Both the position numbers and the translations under genes were made by a program. A DNA stretch of 64,000 nt from Ariolimax columbianus (taxonomy: Eukaryota > Mollusca > Gastropoda > Stylommatophora > Arionidae): the NCBI GenBank assembly GCA_036924085.1, contig JAVGWX010000013.1:42415893-42479892 (forward strand), in the 5' to 3' direction. Below the pieces are notes generated by a model. That model was given only the letters and a program-made list of their open reading frames with translations, was not told the DNA's origin and ran no database searches. Shown here in pieces: positions 31,441-41,709 of the stretch. The first letter of the stretch is position 1; every line of letters begins with the position of its first letter.

Positions 31441-31680
31441 ATGACCATGTCTCAAGGACAAAGGGACTTGCAGATACCATACTACAGGGCACAGTAAAGA
31501 GGAAGCGAAGACGAGAATGTCCGAGAAAATTATGGGAAGATAACATCTATGAATAGACTAGCCTACGACTCAAGGAGGCACAAAAAGCAACCACAGACAG
31601 AGAGGGATGGCGATGGATTGTGGAGGTGTCAGCAGGAGTGCCCCAACAATCTCAAGAGATCACAGGATGAACTGAACTGA
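31441..31680 (+). mobile_element. RTE-like LINE 3' end
   Basis: The plus strand reads YDHVSRTKGLADTILQGTVK, RKRRRECPRKLWEDNIYE and, after stops, KATTDREGWR. It ends in GATGAACTGAACTGA. The TGAAC tail places it with the RTE-A type. Inserted in satellite. Confidence 0.75.
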
Positions 31681-31805
31681 GCGGAGACACTATGCAGGAC
31701 AGTAAAGATCGATGTTGATCTGTTAAAATATGAATCGAAAGATTGAAAATGTTTAACAATATTTCTCAAGGTAGGTCTACTAACATGTGGATAATAAAGT
31801 ACTAT

Positions 31806-31950
31806 TAGGTCAGGTCATACCGTAACCGGTGAGGTAGATGGGGCACACATGAAGACTTCCTCGCAACCCTACGCCACACTTCTCTGTCAGCGGCTGCTGC
31901 CTGTGCTTCCTTCTTTTGACAGTTGCCAAGAGCTCTTCAAAAAGCCTTAT
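31806..31950 (-). mobile_element. RTE-B-like LINE 3' end with internal deletion
   Basis: On the plus strand it starts GGTCAGGTCATACCGTAACC, the reverse complement of the TGACC-type terminus. It jumps near 31913 from the distal carboxyl region to the TTGACAGTTGCCAAGAGCTC region, skipping a stretch present in 4579-6173. Inserted in satellite. Confidence 0.7.
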
Positions 31951-32039
31951 ACAGAATATTAATGCTCAGGTTCCGTCTGTTAACATGTGGATAATAAGAT
32001 AATAGGTAGGAAAGTAAAGTTCAGTTTTGGTATACATCT

Positions 32040-32345
32040 TAGGACACGTAGATAGCAAAATACTATCTAGGACATGTGGATAGTGAAATACTATCTAGGA
32101 TATGTGGATAAGGAAATACTATCTAGGTCATGCGGATAGTGAAATACTATCTAGGTCATGTGGATAGAGAAATACTATCTAGGACATGTGAATAGTGAAA
32201 TACTATATGGTCATGTGAATAGTGAAATACTATCTAGGACATGTGGATAGTGAAATACTATCTAGGTCATGTGGATAGGTAAATACTATCTAGGACATGT
32301 GGATAGTGAAATACTATCTAGGTCATGTGGATAGTGAAATACTAT
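32040..32345. repeat. 28-bp satellite subarray, about 11 units
   Basis: Regular units CATGTGGATAGTGAAATACT plus ATCTAGGT, 28 bp, a contracted derivative of the 55-bp unit (GTGGATAGT and ATACTAT are shared). It ends the satellite domain. Confidence 0.9.
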
Positions 32346-32550
32346 CTAGTTCATTTGGAGCTTTTGATGGTGAATCTCAATGGAGTTCCACTGCCACAAG
32401 TTAAGCCTACTAAAGCCATCGATAAATGGTACTTCAGTGCTTAAACTACCAAGCATGTTCTGTGGATTTTGCTTATTTAGGCTTAATAAAAAATCAGTGA
32501 TGCTACAAGGATAGACATTTAGAAGTTATCATGCCATATGGGGAACTTGG

Positions 32551-32870
32551 CTTGGCTTCGCATCGTTCGTTCTCAATCTCCCGCTAATAAACCCTAAAAG
32601 GGCTTAAGCAGCAGAATGTAGTCGTTGTGTCGTAGTTTACAGCTGGACTGCGATATTTCCACCTTTCGGTCCAACACATCCGCCTTAAGCAACCATTTTT
32701 TTAGTACCGGATTAGCATTTCCTCTTCGATCCCTTCTCCTTAGCCAGTCTGCTCTGTTCCAGCCTGTTATCCAGGATCATCACATGCAAGACGGGTCTTG
32801 CAGCTCTGATTCGCTGGCCCTGACGCTAGCAGTCAGCTATAGGTCGCTCATGCGCTGTATACGGGGAACT
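32551..32870 (-). mobile_element. LINE-X tail copy (minus)
   Basis: The plus strand begins GGCTTCGCATCGTTCGTTCT and includes CACCTTTCGGTCCAACACAT, the reverse of the 29-nt module, then CAGCCTGTTATCCAGGATCA. It carries the whole 3' region seen at 3951-4262 and stops close to the same 5' point as the other solitary copies. Confidence 0.75.
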
Positions 32871-33198
32871 GAGACGCTAGTCTAGCCAGGCACAACATAC
32901 TGACCAGGACGTCGTGTCAGGGTGAGGCACAATACACTGACCAAGACCATAATCTCTCTTCCATGTAGCGTTTCCTGGAAACAGGCTGTTTTGAGGCAGT
33001 CTGGCTGACGACGTGTGATCTCCGTAATAGTGAGCGCAACGCAGATCAAAAACCGCCAGGAAGGCCACCTTCATCGGCATGACAGGGATGGGACGAAAGC
33101 TACCTCCGCCTGCCACTTAACTCTTTTCAGGGCTCACAAAGGAGTAAACTTACTCACTGTGGGCATTGAACAACAACCTCCTCCGTCTTCATCGTACG
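32871..33198. other. Unassigned spacer
   Basis: No recognised gene or element. Sequence is moderately GC-rich between a LINE-X tail and an I-LINE remnant. Confidence 0.4.
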
Positions 33199-33907
33199 CT
33201 GTCAGACGTCAACTTGAATTTGTTCGAAGATAGTAGCGGCCATCCTGAGGCTGTCAGACGTCAACTTGAATTTGTTAGAAGACAGCAGCAGTCATCCTGA
33301 GGCTGTCGACACTGCCATAGAGCTTGTCTAGTGTTGGCACTGGTGATGGCCACATGTGCTTTCTCTAGTCCTCGTATGTCGGGCGATTTTGCAGCAGATG
33401 TTCATGAGTCATTTTCCCTGTACCACAAGTGCATTCATCAGTAGCACCTATCTTCAGTTAATTGAATAGATGGTACCTTAGTCTGTTGGGGCCTGTGCGG
33501 AGTCTGAAGACCACGACCTGCTCTTTTCTGTTCAACTGGTAATAGGCATAATTTTTTGTGTAGCCAGCATGCTCTGTTTTCCACTTGTCCATGTATCTGA
33601 CCCTAATAAACCTTTTGGACTCTTCGTAAGTCACACTAGAATCTGGGTGTGGTAGTCTTGCACCTTCTTTTGCCAGTCTGTCTGCCTCCTCTTTGCCTTG
33701 GATGTTACAGTGGGATGGAACCCTCTGTACCCCTACTCTTTTGGATGTGGACTGCTGGCATAGTTGACAAAGTACTGCTCTTACGTCATTATGTTCTGTA
33801 TTTTTCTGGCTTTTTAGTGCTGTAACCACGGACAGGGCATATGTAAACAAGCAACAACATCCAGTCGCACATGTCTGTGATTCGTTCAAAAAGTTCTCGC
33901 GTCTCAA
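33199..33907 (-). mobile_element. Diverged I-LINE 3' fragment
   Basis: The 149-codon minus-strand frame (33458-33907) carries the end of RNase H (ALSVVTALKSQKN, VPSHCNIQGKEEADRLAKEG) and RLRTGPNRLRYHLFN. The CCHC region follows after a stop. It is clearly more diverged than the three full I-LINE copies, and the RNase H Asp of TDAL is Tyr. A ~50-bp direct repeat (33199-33249 and 33250-33300) marks its 3' end. Confidence 0.8.
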
Positions 33908-34433
33908 ATTTGTAATTCAGTTACAAGCTTGTAAACGGGTATTTCGTGCTAAAAAAAGTAGAATGGGAAAAAAACATGAAAAAAAACTAGTAAAAGTTGA
34001 TTACGGTTGAGCTTAATCAAAATTTATAAATGGGTATGGTCAGATACCGCACCGAGACGAGAACACAAATAAAACCTACGTTACGACCAATAGGCCTTCA
34101 TCAGGGACAACAACACTGAACTAACAAATCAACATATAAGAAAAAATGGTCAACTCATCTGTTTCAGGTGGGAGACGCTTTCTGTCTAAGCGACCGGTCG
34201 TGCCAAGTACTCGATAGAAACTGAAATAGGAGCGGTCAAACAAAAAGTGGCGGAATATGCCTGATAAGCCAAGCGTGGCCAAATAGTGGTCTAGATAGGA
34301 GAACAATGAGAAGGCAATATAAGCCGGGAGGGCGTGATATTGATATAAGAGAGGGGGGAAGAGAACTGATGGAAGAATGGGGGAGGTGGGGGGGGGGGAA
34401 GGAAGACAAATAGATGGGGGCCAGTGTGAGGGT

Positions 34434-35174
34434 TTAAGAAAAAGTATGGAAGATATTTATACCATGTGGTTGGAGACAGCCCATACTCGAGATAAGTCTG
34501 TTCTCAAGGGCGAATCGATGACGATCGTCAGAGAAGCACGAAACTAGACCAGTGACACTGACGTCAGCCATACCCCGGTGCTCAGGACCATTGAAGTGGC
34601 TGGCAATTGGGGAACCAGTGCTGTTGCGGATGTCGTTGAGGTGTTGGCGGAAACGCTCCCGTAGTTCCATTCCAGTTTCCCCAATGTAAGTCATACCACA
34701 CTGGCGGCAGATGATGGAATAGATGAGGTTACGAGATGTGCATGTGAATCCCTCTTTGATGAAGAATTCAGCCTTAGGAAAGGTAATGGAGCGAGAAAGG
34801 ATGACATGAGGGCAGGTAACACAGCCACGTGTATTTTTGCACGGCCTGGTGCCTGGGAGGCTATGAGGGCTGGTGTGTAGGCGACTACTGACCAGCAAGT
34901 CCCTCAGGTTCCTGTCACGCTTGTAGGCGACAAGGGGAGGATCGGGAAAAACTTCGCGAGTGGCAGGATCAGAGTGAAGGATAGGGAGATGGCGGAATAG
35001 GATATCCCGGACAGAGACGCTGTGAGGGTGATAGGTGAGGACGAGTTTCACACGGTCAGAGGGAGGACGGCGGGTGGGAGTGAGGGAGTCTTGGCGGGAG
35101 ATAAGAAGAACCCGCTGAAGAGCGGAGGAGAGAGTGGTCTCAGGGTAGAGTCGCTTGCGGAAGAAGTCAAGCAT
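34434..35174 (-). pseudogene. Penelope-like GIY-YIG endonuclease ORF
   Basis: A 246-codon frame. A zinc-finger-like CKNTRGCVTC motif lies at residues 112-121. It is followed by the GIY-YIG nuclease: LIYSIICRQCGMTYIGETG at 150-168, a catalytic Arg in LRERFRQH (about 171-178), SHFNG, and the metal-binding Glu in ALENRLI (about 224). The nuclease would nick target DNA for insertion. All key residues seem present, but the upstream RT is out of frame. Confidence 0.87.
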
Positions 35175-35662
35175 CTCGTGGGCCCTGAGAAGGAAGTCGT
35201 CGTCATCCTGACATAGGCGGAGGAGTTGGGTTTGTAGTAGACAGTGGTGGAGAGGCCTGAAGGGCAGATAGAGACAGTGATGTCCAGAAAGTGGACAGAC
35301 GTGAGGGAAATGTCAGACGTGAACTTGATCGAGGGATGGAAGTCGTTGACAAAGTCGATAAAGTTGAGGAGATCCTTCTCCGACATGTCAGTCATACCAA
35401 TCCCATCGTCGATGTATCGATAATACATCAAAGGAAAAGGGCCCTGGAATTGAAGCCAGATCAAGTGTTCCAGGTGACCCATGAACAGGCATGCGTAGCT
35501 GGGGCCCATTCTGGTGCCCATAGCCACACCGCTGATCTGGTCGAAGAACTGGCCATTGAATTCAAAGGTATTGAGAGTAAGAACGAGTTCTGCTAGACGG
35601 ACGATGGCAGACGTGGAGATGGATGGGTTAACCCTTCGGTCAAGGAAGAAACGGAGGGCCAA
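35048..35662 (-). pseudogene. Penelope-like reverse transcriptase ORF
   Basis: A 204-codon frame with GVAMGTRMGPSYACLFMG (about residues 45-62), YYRYIDDGI with the catalytic YIDD at 83-86, and SVHFLDITV. These are the RT motifs of Penelope-like elements, which are related to telomerase RT. The frame continues upstream of the first Met to about 35800 (motif A) and drifts out of phase after SSAYVRM, so RT and nuclease are uncoupled by a frameshift near 35190. Likely dead. Confidence 0.85.
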
Positions 35663-35849
35663 TAAACCATCAGAGTGGGGGATCGAGGTGTACAGTGAAC
35701 AGACATCAAGTAGGAAGAGACGATAGGTATGGTCAGGGGAGAGGACAATGGTAGAGAAAGTGGTTAAGGCGTGGTTGGTGTCCTTAAGAAATGTGGGAAG
35801 ACTCCACCATAGGCTAAATCACATTTTCATTTCTCATACAGTGGATCCA

Positions 35850-36440
35850 TGAGCCCTACCACACATGACAACGACAGGGTAGACAGACTAGCAAAGATGG
35901 GATAAAGGCAAGACCTACAACACGCTGCGACATCCCTACAACAGCCAAACAGCTCATACCAGCAAACAAAGAGACGTGTCTGAACAGATAGACCATGGGA
36001 AACATGGGAATGGAGGTCACAAACGGCAAGCCCCAATCTAAATTACAGCATCAATCAACTCACATAGAAAGAATCATAGTACCATTTTCTGGATGAGAGA
36101 CAAACACATTTCACGTAACACGTACCTGAACATAATCCAACCACAACACACACCACAGCGCCAGCTGTGTACACACCCATATGCCACAGTTGGTCATTAT
36201 CTCTTTGAGTGATCGGCGCTCAACGATGTTAGGAGAATGCTTCTTCCTATGAGGCCAGATAAATGGAACACTATGTATGGCACTAGACAACAACTAACAA
36301 CCACGCCCAGACGACAGTATATGGCATTGGGTCGAAGGGTGTGAGCACCGATGCTTCTGCATCCGTAACAAAGTCTGGTCAGGCAAAATATACTGATCGG
36401 ACAGGTTAGTCAGGGTCGGGTAAAATAACAGTAAAACAAC
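35850..36440 (+). mobile_element. Decayed RNase H LINE fragment
   Basis: Plus-strand pieces in shifting frames: DNDRVDRLAKMG, close to the GNERADRLAKEG end of RNase H; NQLT.KE; and SIWHWVEGCEHRCFCIRNKVW. Many stops. Assignment is weak. Confidence 0.35.
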
Positions 36441-36655
36441 AACAAATTATAAGAAACAGGCATACTTCTAAATGACACTTTACATCGGATCCACAACTTG
36501 GGGATTGTATGTTTCGTTTTGATTCGCATTATTCTTTTATAAGTCTAGTGATATTGCGAGCTTAATATCGGAGTAGCAACATGTCACTTTGTCAGCTTGT
36601 GCATTCACAAGTAAAAATTACTATGATTCTCTGTATAAGGGAAATATTACCTTCA
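36441..36655. other. Spacer, nothing recognised
   Basis: AT-rich, no supported feature. Confidence 0.4.
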
Positions 36656-37212
36656 AATCAACCATATAATCGGTGTACTATAGTAAACACAAAATCTTAC
36701 CTCTATCTCACCATATAATCGGTGTACTACAGTAAAAACAAAATATTACTTCTATCCCACCATCTAATCGGTGTACTACAGTAAACACAAAATGTTACTT
36801 CTATCCCACCATATAATCGATGTACTACAGTAAACATAAAATCTTACCTCTATCTCACCAAATAATCGGTGTACTACAGTAAACATAAAATCTTACCTCT
36901 ACCTCACCATATAATCGGTGTACTACAGTAAACATAAAATCTTACCTCTACCTCACCATATAATCGATGTACTACAGTAAACATAAAATCTTACCTCTAT
37001 CTCACCAAATAATCGGTGTACTACAGTAAACATAAAATCTTACCTCTATCTCACCAAATAATCGGTGTACTACAGTAAACATAAAATCTTACCTCTACCT
37101 CACCATATAATCGGTGTACTACAGTAAACATAAAATCTTACCTCTATCTCACCATATAATCGGTGTACTACAGTAAACACAAAATCTTACCTCTATCTCA
37201 CCATATAATCGA
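36656..37212. repeat. 49-bp satellite, about 11 units
   Basis: Tandem 49-bp units ATAATCGGTGTACTACAGTA plus AACATAAAATCTTACCTCTA and TCTCACCAT. Units are alike with few substitutions (CGATGT/CGGTGT, ACACAA/ACATAA). Confidence 0.92.
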
Positions 37213-37490
37213 TATGAAAGAATCGCCACCAATCGCACAGACTCGCGCAGCACTATTGCTGAAGGTGTTAAGAGACAAGAGTCATCAAGAATAGATGAGG
37301 CCTTCCAGAGAGCTCGCTCCACGAGTCAACTCACACCAACCCTTCTTCAACCCCGGTGGAAGGAGGTGTCTTATTTCCCTGTACAGAGTACAACAGACTA
37401 TTCAAGGCTCAGAATGGCTTATTTAGCCATCTTCGAACTCATGTTTACAGTGAATGCTGGCAAAGCGGTCCTCATCGATAACGATGGACT
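37213..37490 (+). mobile_element. LINE 3' end with zinc-finger-like motif inside satellite
   Basis: The plus strand gives a decayed segment and then VLFPCTEYNRLFKA and GLFSHLRTH (about 37370-37445), a C2H2-like finger found at the carboxyl end of many invertebrate LINE proteins; the second Cys is Tyr here. It splits the 49-bp satellite, which resumes at about 37495. Confidence 0.5.
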
Positions 37491-37815
37491 AACACAAATC
37501 GGTGCACTACAGTAAACACAAAATATTACCTTTAATCCACTGCATAATCTATTTACCACAATAAATACAAAATCTTACCTCTAACTCACTGTATAATCTA
37601 TTTACTACAATAAACACAAAATCTTACCTCTAACGCACTGTATAATCTATCTACTACAATAAACACAAAATCTTACCTCTAACTCACTGAATAATCTATT
37701 TACTACAATAAACACACAATCTTATCTCTAACCCACTGTATAGTCGGTTTACTACAGTAAATACTAAATCTTACCTCTAACCCACTGTATGACCCGTGCA
37801 CTACAGGAAACACAA
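37491..37815. repeat. 49-bp satellite, diverged second block
   Basis: About six units related to 36656-37212 but with a different variant (CTGTATAATCTATTTACTAC), so the two blocks were homogenised separately. Confidence 0.85.
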
Positions 37816-38385
37816 AAATCTTATACAATTATTTCCTTTGTTGCAGGTTGTCTATTGTTTACACCATACGAAAAACAGGACCTCACCACTAATTGAGTCA
37901 TCCCCGGATTCTCCCACGCAACACTTTCTTGAGACATTCAGCATCTACTACCACTTATCCTACACGATGCCCAGGACTCATCACCCGTTGTCGTGGACGA
38001 TCAACGCTAAAGGCACTGGTTGGATATACTGATTGCTTGGCTTGACTTGAAGCACGAGGCACCAACTGTAGCTGATCTTCTTTCTTGTCTTTTTTTCACG
38101 CGAGCCGAAGCACAGTGGTACCAGCACAGTCGACCTCCATCAAGAAACCTGCGACAAAGAACGTTGCATGTTCTTGTAGTAGTCGATTCTGTAACTATTG
38201 TCTAGCATAAATAATTTTTACATTGTTATTTTGCCACGTCCATGCACAACCCTTAGTGGCATCTTACAGCATGCAAGGCATTAAATAATTTACCTTATTT
38301 TCTTCACAACTCAGGAGAAATAAATACATCGCCCACCTTCACATATTTTGTCCTGGACTTACAGTGGCAATATTTGGCAGTGGTT
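37816..38385. other. Spacer, nothing recognised
   Basis: No gene or known element is supported. Confidence 0.4.
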
Positions 38386-38392
38386 ATATCCT

Positions 38393-38735
38393 TTCAATTG
38401 CCGAGAGGTTTTCAAAAGGCCCTATTGCTGTTGTAATTCTATCTCGTATTTTCTCATTTGCAACTCGATCTTTGTACGTGACGTTTAAAAGTCTTCGGAA
38501 ACATCTCATCTCCAAGGCCTGTACCCTTCGCTGAAGGTCAGCTGTACCTGTCCATGTCTCACAAGCATAGAGTTATATTGACAGGACCAGTGTACGCATT
38601 AATCTGATTATCGTGCATAGTGCTAGCCGTTTAACTTGTCAGATTTTGTTAAGCCGCGAAAGCGCCGCTATTGTCTTTGCTATTCTGGTCAACACCTCAC
38701 ATTGTGATCCTTCATCATTGACAAACGAACGCAGA
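38393..38735 (-). mobile_element. RTE-B, inverted 5' half of twin-primed copy
   Basis: Minus-strand homology to RTE-B from the GTCAGTGATACAGGATC position (about 5578) to GCAACTGTC (about 5905): thumb and CETWT region. The adjoining plus-strand half at 38740-39003 continues the same element from the next bases. Confidence 0.8.
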
Positions 38736-38739
38736 TATT

Positions 38740-39003
38740 TAAAACGGAAACTCGCTTAATACGGTCACATATCGAGATCAAATGGTCTTGCAAATACGGT
38801 CGTCCACGGAAAGGTGCAAGGCAGACGACCAAGAGGCCGGCACAAAAAGCAGTGGGAGGACAACATAAAAGAATGGACCACTCTCCGACCAGAAGAGGCA
38901 CAGGAAGCGGCCGCTGACAGAGAACGGTGACGTGGGGCTGTGAGGATGTCTTCATGTGTGCCCCAACAACCTCACCGGTTACAGGGTGACCTGATCTGAT
39001 CTG
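38740..39003 (+). mobile_element. RTE-B, forward 3' half of twin-primed copy
   Basis: Plus-strand homology to RTE-B from AACGGAAACTCGCTT (about 5913) to the TGACC/TGATC terminal repeats at 38985-39003. Together with the inverted half it makes one insertion bounded by ATATCCT at 38386-38392 and 39004-39010. Confidence 0.82.
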
Positions 39004-39106
39004 ATATCCTGTCATTGACAGTAAGGGGCTCCGGGATCCACTGCGGGAGGTAATCGTATTGGTAGGTGTGAAACATGCAGCGACAACGATAGAAGAGATA
39101 TGGCTT

Positions 39107-39245
39107 GGCTTGGCTTCGCTTCGTTCGTTCTCAATCTCCCGCTACCAAACCCTGAAAGGGCTTAAGTAGCAGAATGTAGGCCAGAGAACGGAATGCGTTG
39201 TGTCATAGTTTACAGCTTTATTGCTATATTTGCACCTTTCGGTCC
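39107..39245 (-). mobile_element. LINE-X tail copy, left half
   Basis: 3' end of a LINE-X tail on the minus strand (CTTCGTTCGTTCTCAATCTC near 39119, then TTTGCACCTTTCGGTCC). It is cut at 39245 by I-LINE copy 3; the rest lies at 43942-44145. The 12-mer ACCTTTCGGTCC at 39234-39245 is the left target duplication. Confidence 0.85.
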
Positions 39246-39274
39246 TTCTTCTTCTTCTTCTTCTTCGTACGCAG

Positions 39275-39613
39275 TCAGACAGTAACCATTATTTTTTCGA
39301 AAAAAGCGGCGGTCATCCTGAGGCTGTCGCCACTGCCATAAAGCTTGTCTTGCAGTTCCACTGGTGATGGCCACATCTGCTCTCTCTGATCCTCGTATGT
39401 CGGGCAGTTCTGCAGCAGATGTTCAGCGGTCATTTTGCCAGTACCGCACGGGCATTCGTCGGTACCACCTATCTTCAATTTGTTGAATAGGTGGTACCTC
39501 AGTCTGTTGTGGCCAGTGCGAAGTCTGAAGACAACGACCTGCTCTATTCGGTTCAACTGGTAATAGGCATCGTTTTTGGTGTAACCAGTATGTTCGGTTT
39601 CCCATTTGGTCAT
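39275..39613 (-). pseudogene. I-LINE carboxyl ORF (copy 3)
   Basis: A 112-codon end of the polyprotein: MTKWETEHTGYTKNDAYY, RLRTGHNRLRYHL, the CCHC-like ECPCGTG motif and the natural end FFEKIMVTV. It is separated from the RNase H frame by an in-frame stop at about 39640. Confidence 0.8.
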
Positions 39614-39640
39614 GTATCTGGCTTTGGTAAGCCGTTTTGA

Positions 39641-40489
39641 CTATTCGTACGTCGTACTAGTATCTGTTTGTGGTAGTCTTGCACCTTCTTTTGCCAGTCT
39701 GTCTGCCTCCTCGTTGCCTTGGATGTTGCAGTGTGATGGGACCCACTGTACCACCACCCTTTTTGGTGCGGACTGCTGGCACAGTTTGCAGAGTGCTGCT
39801 CTTAAGTCATTAAGCTCAGTGTTTTTCTGGCTTTTTAGCGCTGTGACTACGTCGAGAGCATCTGTAAGCAGGACTATATGGCTTTCATTTTCATTGTGTG
39901 TCACCATTTCTTCCACTGCCGCCCTCAGTGCCTCTGCCTCCGCTCTGAAATTGCTTGTGTACTTACCAGTAGCGAATGACAGTGTTATTTGTCTGCCATT
40001 TGGTAGGTTTATGAATGCTCCTGCCCCTCCGTTCTGTGTAGTGTTTGTTACAGAACCGTCGGTGTATGCATGGGTCCAGTCCATGCTTGGGTAGCTTTTC
40101 GATATGAAGCTTACGGTAGTATCTCTCCTTTCTTTTTCAGTCTGGCAGTTTTTGTTTCCAATACCTGGTATATTTTCTACCACCTCTGGAAATATATCCT
40201 GCTTCCAGGTAGGTTTTCGTACAGTAGTGATGGGTTTTGGTGTTGTTTGTGCGTTTATGGGATCTTCGTGCATCTTTGCTTTGGCTATTTCTGCAAAGTT
40301 TCTCCGCTTTAGTTTCCCATTTCCCAAATTGTTTAGTCTCTGGTGCACTGGATGGTCAGTCAGTCTTCGGAGTTTCTCTGCCTGCAGTTGGGCTCTGCAG
40401 TCTCTTCTATCGGTCATGGATTGCAGTTTTGTAATCTTTTCAAGTTCTACAATTGGCGTTGACTTCATGCCTCCTGTTATAACTCTCAT
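39641..40489 (-). pseudogene. I-LINE RNase H ORF (copy 3)
   Basis: A 282-codon frame with the full RNase H domain: WTHAYTDGS, RAEAEAL, LLTDALDVV and WVPSHCNIQGNEEAD, so catalytic residues are intact. It begins after the rearranged segment at 40541 and ends at a TAG near 39640. Confidence 0.82.
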
Positions 40490-40540
40490 GGCTTGATTTT
40501 TAAGTTTGATAACTTTATCGAAGTTCGCCTACGCTGCTGT

Positions 40541-40796
40541 TTGCTCTGGCATAGTGATCAACAAAAGCGTTTTCGGCTTTCTTACCTGTGATCAAGTTCT
40601 CGCCCTGTTTGATGGTAATTTGTTTATTTGACGGGGTTTCGTCGTTCATGGCTCTGACTAGCTTCCATAGCTTGTTCCCGTCTTTATCCAGGTTTAGGCT
40701 TTCCGTTTAATTTTTCCAGCTTTCTCTTGCTGTTAGCTTGAGAGTGTGTTTGTATTTCGCCGTGGCGGCTTTGAGGGCGATGTTTGCCTCCATGGT
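40541..40796 (-). repeat. Misplaced linker segment inside I-LINE copy 3
   Basis: This stretch duplicates linker sequence of the same element (42073-42319) in the same orientation, but sits between the RT thumb and RNase H. It is flanked by a ~45-bp direct repeat containing AAGTTTGATAACTTTATCGA (about 40499-40540 and 40803-40840). It breaks the polyprotein, whose RT frame ends in it at 40684. Confidence 0.88.
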
Positions 40797-41709
40797 TTTG
40801 AAGTTTGATAACTTTATCGAAGTTCGCCTTTGCTGCTGTTGTCCATGCCGCAATGCCATACTCGAGAACTGGTCTCACTCTTCCAGTGTACAGTTTCTTT
40901 AGTATGCCTTCGTCTGCTCCCCAGCTTGTGCCAGGAAGTTTCCTCATGATTGCCATTCTTTCTCTGGCTCTCATTCGGTTTCTCTCAATCTGACTTTTCC
41001 ATGTCATGCGCCGATCAAATGTGACTCCCAGATAGGTTGGGTTGTCGTTTGGCTGCAGGAATTTGCCATTTAGACTTAATTTGGTATTTTGGGGTTTTAA
41101 TGAAAGCGAGAATATTGTGCATGTGGTTTTCTCCTCGTTTATTTTGACCAGCCATGAGTTCGCCCACTCTTCCAGAGATGTTAGGGCCGTCTGCATCCGA
41201 TTTCTTGCTATGGTGAGAATCTTTTCAGAGGTCCACATAGCCAGATCGTCTGCAAACATTGAGCTATGGACTCTCCTTGGTATATTCTCTGTAATGTCGT
41301 TTATATATACCAGGAAGAGTGTGGGTGACAGTACTCCCCCTTGGGGTACTCCCTGCTCGAGTGTCACCTTTTTGCTCATCTGCCCTTGTACTTGAACTCT
41401 GGCCGTTCTTTGTTTGAGGTAGTGGTTGATCCACTTGTACATTTTCCCACAAACGTCACTTCTTCTTAGCTTGACTCTAAGTCCGTCTTTCCAGACTTTG
41501 TCAAATGCCTTTTCCAGATCCACCCAAACAGCTACTGTGTGTTTCTGTGCCTGGTAGGCATCTTCTATTTCCTGGGCTATGAAGATGACCTGGTCCTCAG
41601 TGGATCTGTGCTGTCTAAAGCCGGCTTGCTGTGGAATTAGTATTCGTTTTTCTTCCAGATGCCACATCAGTCTGGTGTTTATCATACGTTCCATCATCTT
41701 TGCCGACAC
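40684..41709 (-). pseudogene. I-LINE RT ORF (copy 3)
   Basis: A 341-codon frame with QAGFRQHRSTEDQ, VDLEKAFDKVW, QGGVLSP, FADDLAMW and YLGVTFDRRMTW. It runs into the misplaced linker segment and ends there. The RT fingers lie in another frame (41615-42001). Confidence 0.82.

Larger units (their letters stand above)
22865..32345. repeat. Degenerate ~55-bp satellite, interrupted
   Basis: Repeating motif around GTTAACATGTGGATAGTAAG, then ATACTATGTAGGACATTAAA and GCTCGGTGTCAGTCT, about 55 bp; the period is clear at 30899-31020. It runs from about 22865 to 25195 and resumes between insertions at 25690-25740, 26000-26740, 30164-30245, 30735-31440, 31681-31805 and 31950-32345. Most units are strongly diverged, suggesting an old array. 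Non-coding. Confidence 0.85.
34074..35812 (-). mobile_element. Penelope-like element, 5'-truncated
   Basis: Minus-strand element with RT and a GIY-YIG endonuclease, the defining pair of the EN-plus Penelope-like retroelements. Upstream of the first Met the frame reads FLKDTNHALTTF and LLDVCSLYTSIPHSDGLLAL (RT motif A, about 35665-35790). The RT and endonuclease are in different frames overlapping at 35048-35174. The 3' region (34074-34430) ends with a CCTGATGAAGGCC-type sequence resembling part of a hammerhead ribozyme. The 5' part of RT is missing. Confidence 0.88.

Noticed and set aside
35291..35596. Plus-strand frame within the Penelope-like element
   Set aside because: Antisense to the RT and GIY-YIG frames, which carry the real motifs.
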